A program made the translations under genes and the position numbers. The notes beneath the pieces were generated by a model. The model had not been told where the DNA came from and searched no databases. It worked only from the letters and a program-made list of their open reading frames with translations. 64,000 nt of DNA from Paractinoplanes atraurantiacus. GTDB taxonomy: Bacteria; Actinomycetota; Actinomycetes; Mycobacteriales; Micromonosporaceae. The stretch covers positions 62,001 to 126,000 of the forward strand of contig NZ_OBDY01000023.1 of the NCBI RefSeq assembly GCF_900215205.1, in the 5' to 3' direction. This document shows, piece after piece, positions 8,373 through 18,832 of the stretch (the stretch's first letter is position 1; each line of letters begins with the position of its first letter).

Positions 8373-9944
8373 TCAGTCGGGGATGTTTCGGTGGCGGAGG
8401 GCGGTCAAGCCGAGTGTGGTCAGGACGGCCGCCACGGCCAGCAGCATTATCAGTGGGGTTGCCGCGACGGTGCCGCCGGGCAGGTGGGGGATGTGGGTGA
8501 AGGGGGAGATGTCGAGTAGCCACTGGTCGAGTTGGAGGGTCTGGCCCACCAGCAGGATCAGCAGGCACAAGGCGGGCGCGCCCCACGCCGCCGCCGACAG
8601 GCGGGGTAACAGTCCGAAGAGGAGGACCGCCACGGCGGCCAGGACCCACACCGCGGGCAGCTGCACCAGGGTGCTTGTCACGATGGCGCCCAGGTCGCCC
8701 TCGGTGTAGGTCAGGCCGGCCACCACGCCCTCCGCCAGCAGGGCCACCGCCGGGCCGAGCAGGGAGAACAGCAGGTGGGAGCCGGCCCACGCGTAGCGGG
8801 ACACCGCTGTGGCCAGGATCGGCTCGGCGTGGCCTGACTGTTCCTCGTCGCGCAGGCGCAGGGCGGCCTGCACCGCGTAGCAGGAGGCGATCAGGCCGAC
8901 TATGCCGGCCGTGCCCGCGAAGTAGTTGTCGACCAGGCTCGAGGCGCCGCCCAGGCGGGCGAAGATGTCGCCCAGGTTCTGGTTGTCCTCGATGAGGGAG
9001 ACGACGCTGCCGCCGACCCCGCCGAAGATCAGGCCGAGCAGGGCGAACCCGATGGTCCAGCCGATCAGCAGGCCGCGGTGCAGGCGCCAGGCCAGGGCCA
9101 GCGGCGTGCCCATGTGTGACGTGGCCGGGCCGAGCCGGGCCGGCAGCAGGCCGCCGCCGAAGTCGCGGCGGGTCAGCAGGACCGCGGACAGCCCGGCGGC
9201 CAGCACCGTGAACAGGGCCGACAGCAGCACGGGCCACCAGTTGTTCGTGCCCCACGGGAAGATGTGTGTCGCCCAGCCGATGGGGGAGAGCCAGCTCAGC
9301 CACGACACTGCTCCGTCGCCGAGGGCCGAGACGTCGCCGGCCACGCGCAGCGCGTAGGCAGCGCCGAGTGCGACCACCGCGATGGTCCGCGCACTGCGCG
9401 CGCTCGCGGTGAGTTGGGCGGCGATGGCGCCGACGGCGGCGAAGGCGCAGCCGCTGAGCGCGAGTTCGAGGCCGAACAGCACCGAGCCTTCGGCCGGCAG
9501 GCCCTGGCCGAGCATGGCCGCGGTCAGGATCGCGCCCAGCGCCAGGCTGGCCACGCCGGTGGTGATCAGGGCGGCCGCGAGCTGGGCGTGCCGTCCGACG
9601 GCGCCGGCGGCGACCAGTTCCGTACGGCCGGATTCCTCGTCGGCGCGAGTGTGCCGGATGATGGTGAGGGCTGCGAAGAGCGCCACCATGATCGGGAGGA
9701 AGCCGGAGCGCCAGGCCACTATCTCGCCCAGCGACGAGCCGTCGATCAGCCCGTAGAGGCCGACGAAGCCGGCGTTGGAGCCGCTGACCGTCGCGTATTC
9801 GAGGCGGTCCGCCGCGGTCGGGAAGAGGCTTTCGAAGGACGTCACGTATCCGGCCGGGATCAGGCCGAGCAGGACCACCCACAGGGGCATGAGGACGCGG
9901 TCGCGGCGGAGGATGAGCCGGATCAGCCGGCCGGCGCCGGTCAC
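8373..9944 (-). CDS. ABC-2 type exporter permease (polyketide/antibiotic efflux class)
   Basis: This 523-residue polytopic membrane protein has about 12 hydrophobic segments in two similar halves, as in single-chain permeases of DrrB/TipA-like antibiotic exporters. Its GTG start overlaps the stop of the upstream ATPase gene by 4 bp, so the two are translationally coupled. It completes a TetR, ATPase, permease operon. Substrates are probably hydrophobic natural products or drugs; this is inferred from family and from the TetR partner. Confidence 0.87.
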   Translation of the reverse strand: MTGAGRLIRLILRRDRVLMPLWVVLLGLIPAGYVTSFESLFPTAADRLEYATVSGSNAGFVGLYGLIDGSSLGEIVAWRSGFLPIMVALFAALTIIRHTRADEESGRTELVAAGAVGRHAQLAAALITTGVASLALGAILTAAMLGQGLPAEGSVLFGLELALSGCAFAAVGAIAAQLTASARSARTIAVVALGAAYALRVAGDVSALGDGAVSWLSWLSPIGWATHIFPWGTNNWWPVLLSALFTVLAAGLSAVLLTRRDFGGGLLPARLGPATSHMGTPLALAWRLHRGLLIGWTIGFALLGLIFGGVGGSVVSLIEDNQNLGDIFARLGGASSLVDNYFAGTAGIVGLIASCYAVQAALRLRDEEQSGHAEPILATAVSRYAWAGSHLLFSLLGPAVALLAEGVVAGLTYTEGDLGAIVTSTLVQLPAVWVLAAVAVLLFGLLPRLSAAAWGAPALCLLILLVGQTLQLDQWLLDISPFTHIPHLPGGTVAATPLIMLLAVAAVLTTLGLTALRHRNIPD

Positions 9945-10834
9945 GACTCGGGCCGCGAGTACTGGCGGAGGAACAGCTCCTCCAGTGACGGCGGCTGACT
10001 GACCAGCGACGTCACCCCGACCTTGACCAGGGTTTGCAGGGCCGGCGACAGTGCGTCGGTGTCGACGTCGAAGCGTACGCGTCCATTGTCGATCTGGAAG
10101 TCGTGGACGCCGGCCAGGGAGGCCAGGCCGTCCGGGGGGCCGGCCAGGTCGGCCTGGATCGTGGTGCGGGTGAGGTGGCGCAGGTCGGTCAGGGTGCCGG
10201 TCTCGACGGTGCGGCCGTCACGGATGATCGTCAGCCGGTCGCAGAGCTTCTCGACCTCGGCCAGGATGTGGCTGGAGAGCAGGACCGTACGGTCACCTCG
10301 CCTTTTCTCCTCCAGAATGACCTCGCTGAAGACCTCCTCCATCAGGGGGTCGAGGCCGGAGGTCGGCTCGTCGAGGATGAGCAGTTCGACGTCGGAGGCG
10401 AGCGCCGCGACCAGGGCGACCTTCTGCCGGTTGCCCTTTGAGTAGGTGCGGCCTTTCTTGCGCGGGTCGAGCTCGAAGCGCTCGAGCAGTTCCGCGCGGC
10501 GTTTCGGGTCGAGGCCGCCGCGCAGCCGGCCGAGCAGGTCGATGACCTCGCCGCCGGTCAGATTCGGCCAGAGGGTGACATCACCGGGGACGTACGCCAG
10601 GCGTTTGTGCAGTTCGGTGGCGGAGGCCCAGGGATCGTCGCCGAGCAGGCGCGCGCTGCCGCCGTCGTGCCGCATGAGGCCGAGCAGGACGCGGATGGTG
10701 GTGGTCTTGCCGGCGCCGTTCGGCCCGAGGAACCCGTGCACCTCGCCGGTGCGCACGTGCAGGTCGAGCCCGTCGAGGGCGGCGACCTGGCCGAACCGTT
10801 TGACCAGCCCCGTGACGTCGATGGCGTCGGTCAT
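9941..10834 (-). CDS. ABC transporter ATP-binding protein (DrrA-like)
   Basis: ATG 10834 ([15 protein letters not shown]) begins a 297-residue ATPase. It has Walker [10 protein letters not shown] near residue 37, the Q-loop region, signature YSKGNRQK (a variant of LSGGQ common in this subfamily), Walker [14 protein letters not shown] and switch His 'LLSSH'. A C-terminal domain of about 70 residues, as in DrrA-type exporters, follows. The open frame continues upstream, but that part is antisense to nothing conserved. It overlaps both neighbours by 4 bp (TetR upstream, permease downstream), so one transcript is expected. Confidence 0.93.
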   Translation of the reverse strand: MTDAIDVTGLVKRFGQVAALDGLDLHVRTGEVHGFLGPNGAGKTTTIRVLLGLMRHDGGSARLLGDDPWASATELHKRLAYVPGDVTLWPNLTGGEVIDLLGRLRGGLDPKRRAELLERFELDPRKKGRTYSKGNRQKVALVAALASDVELLILDEPTSGLDPLMEEVFSEVILEEKRRGDRTVLLSSHILAEVEKLCDRLTIIRDGRTVETGTLTDLRHLTRTTIQADLAGPPDGLASLAGVHDFQIDNGRVRFDVDTDALSPALQTLVKVGVTSLVSQPPSLEELFLRQYSRPES

Positions 10835-11436
10835 GACTGTTCCTCCCCGAAGATCTTGTCGAGCTGGGCCCGCGCCTGATCTGCCTGCGAGGGCGTGATG
10901 AGGGGTTGCGAGAAAAGATCGAGCGACGCGTTGAGTACGCGCAGCCAGCCCTCGACGGAAGCGACGTCGCCGCCCACGGCGCGGGAGAGAAGGTCGCGCA
11001 TGGTGAACATCGACATCTTCATGACGGTGAGCAGGCCGATGAACGCCCGCGGGTCCGTCACCTTGAGATCGGGCTGCTGGGCCAGCCACTCCTGGCCGTA
11101 GTCGATCATGCGGTCGAACATGGCGGTGCCGGACGGCGAGCCGTCCATGGTCGAGCGCATGAAGTAGCGCTGGAGCAGCAGGACCTTCGGGGTCAGCCGG
11201 TCGAGCGACTGGAACTCGGTGAAGTGGGCGTTGACCCGCAGGAGCTCGCTCAGCGCGTATTCGTCGCAGGCGTCGCGCAGCCCCTCTTTGGAGCCGAAGT
11301 GGTGGCGCAGGAGGCCGGAGGAGACTCCGGCCGCCTGCGCGATGTCGCGGATGGTGGCGGCCTCGACGCCGCGCTCGGCGAAGAGCTCGATCGCGGCGTC
11401 GCGGATGCGCGCCCGTGCCGTCAGGTCGCTACTCAC
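10831..11436 (-). CDS. TetR/AcrR-family repressor of the ABC exporter operon
   Basis: The 201-residue protein has an N-terminal TetR HTH ('[21 protein letters not shown]', about residues 27-47) and a helical ligand-binding C-terminus. The GTG start at 11436 lies inside the second of two direct repeats (11434-11464), so the probable operator covers its own translation start. It overlaps the ATPase gene by 4 bp, indicating an autoregulated efflux operon. The inducer is unknown. Confidence 0.92.
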   Translation of the reverse strand: MSSDLTARARIRDAAIELFAERGVEAATIRDIAQAAGVSSGLLRHHFGSKEGLRDACDEYALSELLRVNAHFTEFQSLDRLTPKVLLLQRYFMRSTMDGSPSGTAMFDRMIDYGQEWLAQQPDLKVTDPRAFIGLLTVMKMSMFTMRDLLSRAVGGDVASVEGWLRVLNASLDLFSQPLITPSQADQARAQLDKIFGEEQS

Positions 11437-11464
11437 GTGTGTAGGTTACTGCACACGTGTGTAG
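11434..11464 (-). promoter_or_regulatory. Direct-repeat operator CTACACACGTG (x2), probable TetR site
   Basis: On the minus strand CTACACACGTG occurs twice, 20 bp apart centre to centre, and each copy contains the self-complementary CACGTG. The downstream copy includes the GTG start codon of the TetR gene. Two turns of helix between copies suits cooperative binding of two dimers. The position strongly suggests autorepression; binding itself is inferred. Confidence 0.6.
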
Positions 11465-11469
11465 CTCGA

Positions 11470-13098
11470 CTAGCGTCTATCGGGAAGCAGACGCTCCTCG
11501 TGGTCGAGCTCGCGCTCCAAGATCCGCAGACTTTCGTCGTTCAGGTTGCCCGCGTCGCGCCATCGCAGCAGCTCCTCGCGCTGCGACTCGATCACCATGC
11601 GGCGGACCATGAGCGCCGCCTCGTACTCCGGCGAGGTCGGCACCTCGTCCGACTCGGCGTTCTCCAGCATGTCGAGCCGCTTGCTGTAGCGCTCGAGCCG
11701 GATCTCCAGCTGCTTGCGCATGTTCTCGATGGCACGGTCCTCGACGTGGTCGTGCTGCTCCTCCTGGATGTTCTCGAGCCGGTCCAGGGCGGCCCGCACG
11801 GCGGCCGACCGGGCCTCGTTGCGCTCCCGGGCGTCGTCGGCGTGGTTGGCCCGCAAGCCGAGCATCCGGACGAGAGGGGCAAAGGTCAGACCCTGGCCGA
11901 GCAGCGTCACCAGCACCACCACAAAGGCGCAGAAGTGCAGCAGCTCGCGGTTGGGCACCGAGGCGGGCAGCGTGAAGATGGCGGCCAGGCTGATCACGCC
12001 GCGGGTGCCGGCCCAGCTCAGCGCGGTCACCTCGCGGCCGGTCAGAGCCTGCTCGCTGCGCGGGCCCTCGAAGTCCTCCCCGCCCAGCCGGGCGTGCAGC
12101 GACCGCGGCAGCAGCTGGGTCAAAATCAGCCACAAGGGGCGCAGGATCAGCGTCACGCCGACCGTCACCGACACCGCGATGATGATCGTGGACATGGAGT
12201 AGTTGCTGAGCTCGTCGACCACGGTCGGCAGCTGCTGACCGATCAGCAGGAAGACGATGCCCTCGAGCAGGAAGTCGACGAGCCGCCAGACCGCGCTGGT
12301 CTGCAGGCGGCTGGCCGCCCCGCTGTAGCGCGGCGAGTCGTGGCCGATGATCAGGCCGGCGATCACCACGGCCAGCACACCGGAGACATGGACGGACTCG
12401 GCCAGGATGTACGCCGCGAGCGGGGTGGCCAGCGAGATCGCGTTCGCGGTGAGCGGGTCCTGCCGGATGTGCCGCAGCTGCCGGATCACGAAAGCGACCA
12501 CGACGCCGGCCACCACACCGCCGATGGCCATCAGGAAGAACTCGCCGATCGCCGACGGCACGGAGAAATGACCGCCGTTGGCGGCCGCGATCGCGACCGT
12601 GAGGATGGTCAGGGCGGTCGCGTCGTTGAGCAGGCCCTCGCCCTGGATCAGCGTGATCAGCTTGCCCGGCAGGCCGGCCCGGCGGCCCACCGCGAGCGCG
12701 GCCACCGGATCGGGAGGGGCGACCGCGGCGCCCAGCGCGACACCGGCGGCCAGTGTCGCGCCGCCGACCCACATGTCGATGCCCCAGCCGATGAGCAGGG
12801 CCGTGACCAGCACCAACAGCACCGAAAGACTGATCACGGTGCGCATGTGGCGGCGGATGTCGAGCAATGAGGAATCAAGCGCCGCGTTGTAGAGCAACGG
12901 CGGGATCACATAGGTCATCACGAGCTCGGGTTCGAGCTCTAGATTCGGCCCGGGCAGCAGCGCGTACGTGATGCCGGCGATCGTCAGGAGGGCGGCGGCC
13001 GGAAGGCCGGTCTTCTCCGCGATCAACCGGACGACGACGATCAGCGCGACGCCACCGAGGATGAGAAGGAGTGTGGTCTCGGCGTGCACACCCTTCAT
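11470..13098 (-). CDS. Na+/H+ antiporter, CPA1 (NhaP-like) family
   Basis: This 542-residue transporter has about 12 transmembrane segments in the first 410 residues, including the CPA1 core 'AAVAPPDPVAAL' and 'GEGLLNDATAL' motifs with the acidic ion-binding residues. A charged, coiled-coil-rich cytosolic tail of about 125 residues is a likely regulatory region. Expected activity is exchange of Na+ or K+ for H+ across the membrane. ATG 13098 sits directly after a perfect 17-bp hairpin whose 3' arm contains the AGGA ribosome-binding sequence. Confidence 0.9.
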   Translation of the reverse strand: MKGVHAETTLLLILGGVALIVVVRLIAEKTGLPAAALLTIAGITYALLPGPNLELEPELVMTYVIPPLLYNAALDSSLLDIRRHMRTVISLSVLLVLVTALLIGWGIDMWVGGATLAAGVALGAAVAPPDPVAALAVGRRAGLPGKLITLIQGEGLLNDATALTILTVAIAAANGGHFSVPSAIGEFFLMAIGGVVAGVVVAFVIRQLRHIRQDPLTANAISLATPLAAYILAESVHVSGVLAVVIAGLIIGHDSPRYSGAASRLQTSAVWRLVDFLLEGIVFLLIGQQLPTVVDELSNYSMSTIIIAVSVTVGVTLILRPLWLILTQLLPRSLHARLGGEDFEGPRSEQALTGREVTALSWAGTRGVISLAAIFTLPASVPNRELLHFCAFVVVLVTLLGQGLTFAPLVRMLGLRANHADDARERNEARSAAVRAALDRLENIQEEQHDHVEDRAIENMRKQLEIRLERYSKRLDMLENAESDEVPTSPEYEAALMVRRMVIESQREELLRWRDAGNLNDESLRILERELDHEERLLPDRR

Positions 13099-13099
13099 C

Positions 13100-13139
13100 T
13101 TTCCTGGCCGACACAGGCTTAACTGTGTCGGCCAGGAAA
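13100..13139 (-). terminator. Perfect 17-bp hairpin between ahcY and the antiporter gene
   Basis: Arms 13100-13116 and 13123-13139 are exactly complementary around a 6-nt loop (GCTTAA). It lies 8 bp downstream of the ahcY stop and is immediately followed by the antiporter start. It has no U-tract, so it may act as a stability element or attenuator, or occlude the antiporter ribosome-binding site, as well as terminating. Confidence 0.75.
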
Positions 13140-13146
13140 ACAGTGA

Positions 13147-14607
<1,461 letters not shown>

Positions 14608-14654
14608 GAAGAGGGGTCTCCTCCCTCATCAGGAGGCGCCCTTGTGTCAGAAAC

Positions 14655-14714
14655 CCGAGCCGAGCGTGGCGGACACCCTTTAGTGCTCGGGGGCCCGTCG
14701 CAGCGCCTCTCGGA
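14655..14714 (-). ncRNA. SAH riboswitch upstream of ahcY
   Basis: Reading the minus strand, CCGAGAGGCGCTGCGAC is followed about 25 nt later by GCCACGCTCGG. The outer CCGAG/CTCGG pair forms P1, and the GAGnnGCGCTGC core is the hallmark of the SAH-responsive riboswitch class known from ahcY leaders of proteobacteria and actinomycetes. Between it and the start codon (14618-14636) CTCCT pairs with AGGAG of the ribosome-binding site, a plausible expression platform. Recognition is by eye; a covariance-model search is needed for exact bounds. Confidence 0.75.
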
Positions 14715-14762
14715 CGCGGGCTCTAATACTCTAGCGTGTCCGGTCTGGCAGGGTAGGGGATC

Positions 14763-15650
14763 ATGCGTCTGCGCACTCAGCTCGCCCTCGCCGTCACGGC
14801 GCTGGTTGCTCTCGTGGTGGCCCTGGCCGGGCTTTTCGTCGTTCTGCGGATCGACGGCCGGGATTCCGACGCTCTCGACCGGGAGATCTCGTCGCGGGCC
14901 GACCGGGTACGGGTCACCGCGTCGAAGAACGGCACGCTGGCCTCGGACGGCTCTTTCGTGGCCCGGCTGATCAAGGGCGGCGAGGTCGTCAAGCAGGTCG
15001 GATCGTCGGCCGGCCTCCCGCTGCCGGTCCCGGACGGCTACACGACGGTTCAGGCCGGTGACGGCGAGTGGCGCTCGCTCGGCGAGACGCTGCCGTCGGG
15101 CGCTCAACTGCAGATTCTGATGAGCCAGGACGACCTGAACGACCAGCACGGCAGTAACGTGCGCATCGTGGTTCTCCTCGTGGTCCTCGCGGCCCTCCTC
15201 AGTGCGGCCGGTGTCTGGTTCGCGACGGGATACATGCTGCGCCCGTTCCAGCGGCTGCTGACCTCGGCCCGCGAGCTCGACCCGTCGGACCCGTCGTCGC
15301 GCCTGCCCGAGGTGCGCAGCCCGCGCGAGGTGGCCGAGCTGGCGTCGACCCTGAACGGCCTGCTCGACCGGGCTCAGGGAACGAAACAGGCCGCCGCGCC
15401 CGCGTTCTCCGACGAGACGGTCGAGATGCCGCGGATCGTGGTCAAAGAGGTCGTCGAAAAGGTCGTGGAAAAGGTCGTCACGAAGCCGGGCCCCGATCTC
15501 CGCCCGCCGCTGGCCGATCTCGGCGCCAACCTCGAGGCCCTGCTCGACAACCCGGACATGCCGGCCACGCAGCGCCACCTCATCCTGGCCGCGATGGCCG
15601 ACGAGCACCGCCGCATGGTCACCCTGCTCGCGGAGCAAGCTGACCGGTGA
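14763..15650 (+). CDS. HAMP-domain membrane protein with kinase-dead relic of a histidine-kinase dimerisation domain
   Basis: This 295-residue protein is laid out like the front half of a sensor kinase. Transmembrane helix 1 (about 8-30), an extracytoplasmic sensor region (31-132), transmembrane helix 2 (about 135-158) and a HAMP linker ('FATGYMLRPFQRLLTSA') are present. After a charged KEVVEKVVEKVV helix comes 'PGPDLRPPLADLGANLE', matching the H-box 'SHDLRTPL' but with Pro (codon 15492-15494) where the phospho-His should be. There is no ATPase domain. It is divergent from ahcY. It may be a signal-transducing adaptor or a decayed kinase. Confidence 0.7.
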   Translation: MRLRTQLALAVTALVALVVALAGLFVVLRIDGRDSDALDREISSRADRVRVTASKNGTLASDGSFVARLIKGGEVVKQVGSSAGLPLPVPDGYTTVQAGDGEWRSLGETLPSGAQLQILMSQDDLNDQHGSNVRIVVLLVVLAALLSAAGVWFATGYMLRPFQRLLTSARELDPSDPSSRLPEVRSPREVAELASTLNGLLDRAQGTKQAAAPAFSDETVEMPRIVVKEVVEKVVEKVVTKPGPDLRPPLADLGANLEALLDNPDMPATQRHLILAAMADEHRRMVTLLAEQADR

Positions 15651-15723
15651 CCAGTCCCGCCAGGGATGGAACACACATCAAAGACCTTCCATAGGACCTC
15701 AAAAACCCCTCATTCTGTACGGC

Positions 15724-16614
15724 GTGAAGCACCCGCACCGGATTCGCGAGATCGCCGAGCGCGCCGGCCTCAGCCCGGCCACCGTCGACCGGGTGCTGCA
15801 CGAGCGCGGCGGGGTGCGGGAGAGCACCGTCCGCCGGGTCCACCACGCCATCGCCGCCCTGAACGCCCAGGAACCCCCGTACCAGCCCACCATCACGGTC
15901 GACGTGGTCGTGCCGCGCCCGGAACCGGTCCGTACGGCCCTCACGGCCGAGCCGCCGCCGATGATCCGCCCCCGCTTCCCCCACGACCTGGCCGCGGCCG
16001 GCCACGCGCAGGGCCTGATCCTCGACGCCCCCGACACCCCCGAGGTCGTCGAGGCGGTCGGCCGGCTCGACATCCCCGTCGTCACCCTCGGCCGTGACCT
16101 GCCGTCGAGCAAACGCGTCGCCCACTTCGGCCCCGACGACGTGGAGGCCGGCGCCACCGCCGCCTACCTGGTCGAGCAGTGGCTGGCCGACCGCGCCGGC
16201 GATGTGCTGGTCGTCCGCGGCGACCGCTCGGACAGCGGCTTCCGGGCCGAGATGAGGTCACGGGCGCCGAACCGGCGGCTGCTGACCGTTGCGCTCCCGG
16301 AGGTGCGGCGGGCGCTGGCCGCGAACCCGTCGGTGCGCGCCGTCTACTCCACCACCAGCGGCAACGCCGAGGTGGTGGAGGCGTTCGCGGCCGAGCGCCG
16401 CCGCTACGACGTCTTCGTCGCCCACGACCTCGACGACGAGAACGCCGGCCTGCTGCGCCTGGGCAAGCTGTCCGCCGTACTCAATCATGATCTGCGGTCT
16501 GATCTTCGAAATGCGTGCCGGGCCGTCCTGCGGGAACTCGGCCTGCTGTCCGGGCCGCTGCCGGAGACGCCCGCCGCGGTGCAGGTGATAACTCCGATGA
16601 ATATTTCCGCCTGA
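15724..16614 (+). CDS. LacI-type transcriptional regulator
   Basis: The N-terminal HTH 'IREIAERAGLSPATVDRVL' plus hinge is LacI-like, followed by a sugar-binding-protein-like effector domain to residue 296. The domain matches the type-1 periplasmic-binding fold ('ATAAYLVEQWLADRAGDVLVVRGD'). The protein is about 40 residues shorter than typical LacI members. It uses a GTG start. No sugar transporter or catabolic operon lies beside it, so the ligand and targets are unknown. Confidence 0.82.
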   Translation: MKHPHRIREIAERAGLSPATVDRVLHERGGVRESTVRRVHHAIAALNAQEPPYQPTITVDVVVPRPEPVRTALTAEPPPMIRPRFPHDLAAAGHAQGLILDAPDTPEVVEAVGRLDIPVVTLGRDLPSSKRVAHFGPDDVEAGATAAYLVEQWLADRAGDVLVVRGDRSDSGFRAEMRSRAPNRRLLTVALPEVRRALAANPSVRAVYSTTSGNAEVVEAFAAERRRYDVFVAHDLDDENAGLLRLGKLSAVLNHDLRSDLRNACRAVLRELGLLSGPLPETPAAVQVITPMNISA

Positions 16615-16683
16615 TGCTGTCCGATTACCCGTGACCCCGTTCGTCACCCTGGTGACAAGCGATCAGCGAGGGAGTGGACACCG

Positions 16684-17013
16684 ATGAAGTACATGATGTT
16701 CGTCTGCACCGACACCGAGCCGGAGACCGACGAGTCGCGGGTGCCCGACATCGAGGTGTGGGTCGCCGAGAACGACACCGCCGGCCGCCGGGTGACCGGC
16801 AGCGTCCTGGGCGCCGCGTCGGCCGCCACCACGGTCCGCGTGCGCGGCGGCGAGGTGCTGCTCACCGACGGCCCGTTCGCCGAGACCAAGGAGGTGATCG
16901 TGGGCTTCGACATCCTGGAGTGTGCCGACCTGGACGAGGCGATCGCCGTCGCCGCCGCCCACCCGATGGCCTACAACGGCCGCCTCGAGCTCCGCCCGCT
17001 CGTGGACCGGTGA
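16684..17013 (+). CDS. YciI-family (YCII) small protein
   Basis: The 109-residue ferredoxin-like-fold protein begins 'MKYMMFVCTDTEP' and has 'LTDGPFAETKEVIVGFDILE', the diagnostic YCII/DGPF segment. Its stop overlaps the GTG start of the ECF sigma factor gene, the standard pairing for YCII proteins in actinomycetes. A ligand-sensing or accessory role for the sigma factor is commonly proposed; none is proven by the sequence. Confidence 0.9.
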   Translation: MKYMMFVCTDTEPETDESRVPDIEVWVAENDTAGRRVTGSVLGAASAATTVRVRGGEVLLTDGPFAETKEVIVGFDILECADLDEAIAVAAAHPMAYNGRLELRPLVDR

Positions 17014-18137
17014 AGGAAGTAGCTCAGGCGGCCCAGGACTCGTACACCCGGATCGCCGCGACTTTGATCCGGGTGACGGGGAACTGGACGCTGGCCGAGG
17101 ACTGCGCGCAGGACGCGCTGACCGCCGCCCTGGAACGGTGGCCCCGCGACGGCGTGCCCGACAACCCGGGCGGCTGGCTGATGACGGTCGCCCGGAACAG
17201 GGCCGTCGACGTGCTGCGGCGCGCCGCGGTCGAGGAGACCAAGCTGCGGGAGATGGCGATGATGTGGGAGCCGGCACCACCCGACGACCGCCTGCGGCTC
17301 ATCTTCACGTGCTGCCATCCGGCGCTCTCCCTGGAGGCCCGGGTGGCGCTCACCCTGCGCACGGTCGCCGGCGTGCCGACGGCCGGCATAGCCCGGGCGT
17401 TCCTGGTCTCCGAGGCCACCATGACCCGCCGCCTCACCCGGGCCAAGTCGAAGATCGCCGACGCCGGCATCCCGTACCGCGTCCCGTCCGACCTGGGCGA
17501 ACGCTTGCCCGGCGTGCTGGCCGTGCTGTACCTGCTCTTCACCCGCGGCTACGACGCCGACGGCGAACCGGCCTTCGCCGACGAGGCGATCAGGCTGGCC
17601 CGCATGCTGGCGACCTTGATGCCGAACGAGCCGGAAGTGCCGGCGCTGCTGGCGCTGTTCCTGCTCCAGCACTCACGCCGGAACGCCCGCCGCGACGCCG
17701 CGGGCGACCCGATCACGCTGGACCGGCAGGATCGGTCACTCTGGGACCGCGCGGCCATCGCGGAAGCCGTGGAAATCCTGGGGCGCACCCCGGTCGAGGG
17801 GCCCTATGCGATCCAAGCCCACATCGCGGCCTGCCACGCGGGGGATGAAACGAACTGGCGTTCGGCGGCGGAATGGTATGACCAGTTGGCCCGGGTGCAG
17901 CCGACTCCGGTGGTCGAGCTCAACCGGGCCGTGGCCCACGGTTATGCCCACGGGCCGGCCGCCGGGCTTGCGTTGCTGGCCTCGGTGAACGGCGCTCCCG
18001 AGGGTTACATGCTGGCCGTGGAGGCCGACTTGAGAGAGCGCGCCGGCGAGAAGGCCCACGCTTCCGACCTGTTCCGCCGTGCCGCCGCCGCGGTACCGGA
18101 CGGCCCTGAACGGCGAGCCCTGCTCAAGCGGGTCTAG
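17010..18137 (+). CDS. ECF sigma factor of the YCII-linked type with C-terminal extension
   Basis: The GTG start (17010) overlaps the YciI stop. Region sigma-2 lies at about residues 10-75 ('AEDCAQDALTAALERWP', 'NPGGWLMTVARNRAVD') and sigma-4 at about 105-150 ('LVSEATMTRRLTRAKSKI'). A long C-terminal helical domain of about 200 residues ('LLFTRGYDADGE', 'PVVELNRAVAHG') is characteristic of this ECF group, where it takes the place of an anti-sigma factor. It converges with the SDR gene, overlapping by 4 bp. Confidence 0.92.
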   Translation: MKEVAQAAQDSYTRIAATLIRVTGNWTLAEDCAQDALTAALERWPRDGVPDNPGGWLMTVARNRAVDVLRRAAVEETKLREMAMMWEPAPPDDRLRLIFTCCHPALSLEARVALTLRTVAGVPTAGIARAFLVSEATMTRRLTRAKSKIADAGIPYRVPSDLGERLPGVLAVLYLLFTRGYDADGEPAFADEAIRLARMLATLMPNEPEVPALLALFLLQHSRRNARRDAAGDPITLDRQDRSLWDRAAIAEAVEILGRTPVEGPYAIQAHIAACHAGDETNWRSAAEWYDQLARVQPTPVVELNRAVAHGYAHGPAAGLALLASVNGAPEGYMLAVEADLRERAGEKAHASDLFRRAAAAVPDGPERRALLKRV

Positions 18138-18826
18138 AGCATCTCGACGACTGCGCCGCCGGAACCGTCACGGAGAAGGTTCAACGCCGCCTCGACGATC
18201 TGCTCGGGTGGGATCAGGGTCGGCCGCTCCGACGCCGGGAGGGCGGCCACCTCGGCGTGCGCTCGTTCCAGCCCTATCCAGCCCGGCACGACGCACATCA
18301 CCCGGGCCTGCGGGAGGTCGCCCATCGTGGTCGTGAAGCGGATCAGGCCCGCCTTCGACGACCCGTACTCCGGGGAGCCGTAAGGGTCTGCTCCCACGCC
18401 GGCCGATGAGGCGATGTTGAGGATCGCGCCTCCGCCCAGGGACGCCATCGGCTCGAGGGCGAGCTGGGTCAGGTGCATCGGGCCGATGAGGTTGAGCTCC
18501 ATCGTGCGCTGCCAGTCGCTGGCCGCGGCGGCCGGATATTGCGCGCCCGGCGTCCAGCCGCCCGCGTTGTTGACCAGGATGTGCGGGCCGCCGGCGGCGG
18601 TGGCCAGGGCGATCAGCCGTTCCCGGTCGCCGGGGTCGGTCACATCGCAGCGCACCGCCCGGCTCGAGGGGGTGGAGGAAGGGTCGGCGGAGAAAGCGGC
18701 CGAGGGCGACGCGGCGATGTCGGCTGCGAAGACCTTAGCTCCCGCCGATGCCAACGCGGCCGCTATCAAATGGCCCAGGCCCGTGCCGGCGCCCGTGACG
18801 ACGGCGATTGCTCCATCGAGGTTCAT
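18134..18826 (-). CDS. Short-chain dehydrogenase/reductase
   Basis: This is a 230-residue SDR with TGAGTGLG near residue 11, NNAGG near 85, Ser in 'NIASSAGV', and YxxxK in 'YGSSK'. The substrate is unknown. It starts only 7 bp from the left terminal repeat of the TnpB element, so its native promoter region has been separated or replaced and any transcript must start within or beyond the element. Confidence 0.9.
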   Translation of the reverse strand: MNLDGAIAVVTGAGTGLGHLIAAALASAGAKVFAADIAASPSAAFSADPSSTPSSRAVRCDVTDPGDRERLIALATAAGGPHILVNNAGGWTPGAQYPAAAASDWQRTMELNLIGPMHLTQLALEPMASLGGGAILNIASSAGVGADPYGSPEYGSSKAGLIRFTTTMGDLPQARVMCVVPGWIGLERAHAEVAALPASERPTLIPPEQIVEAALNLLRDGSGGAVVEML

Positions 18827-18832
18827 GCGCCC

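Noticed and set aside
7249-9882. Several long open frames (up to 714 codons) over the repeat region and the ABC permease
   Set aside because: All are compositional: Ala/Arg/Pro/Gly-only translations in the repeats and antisense sequence over the permease.
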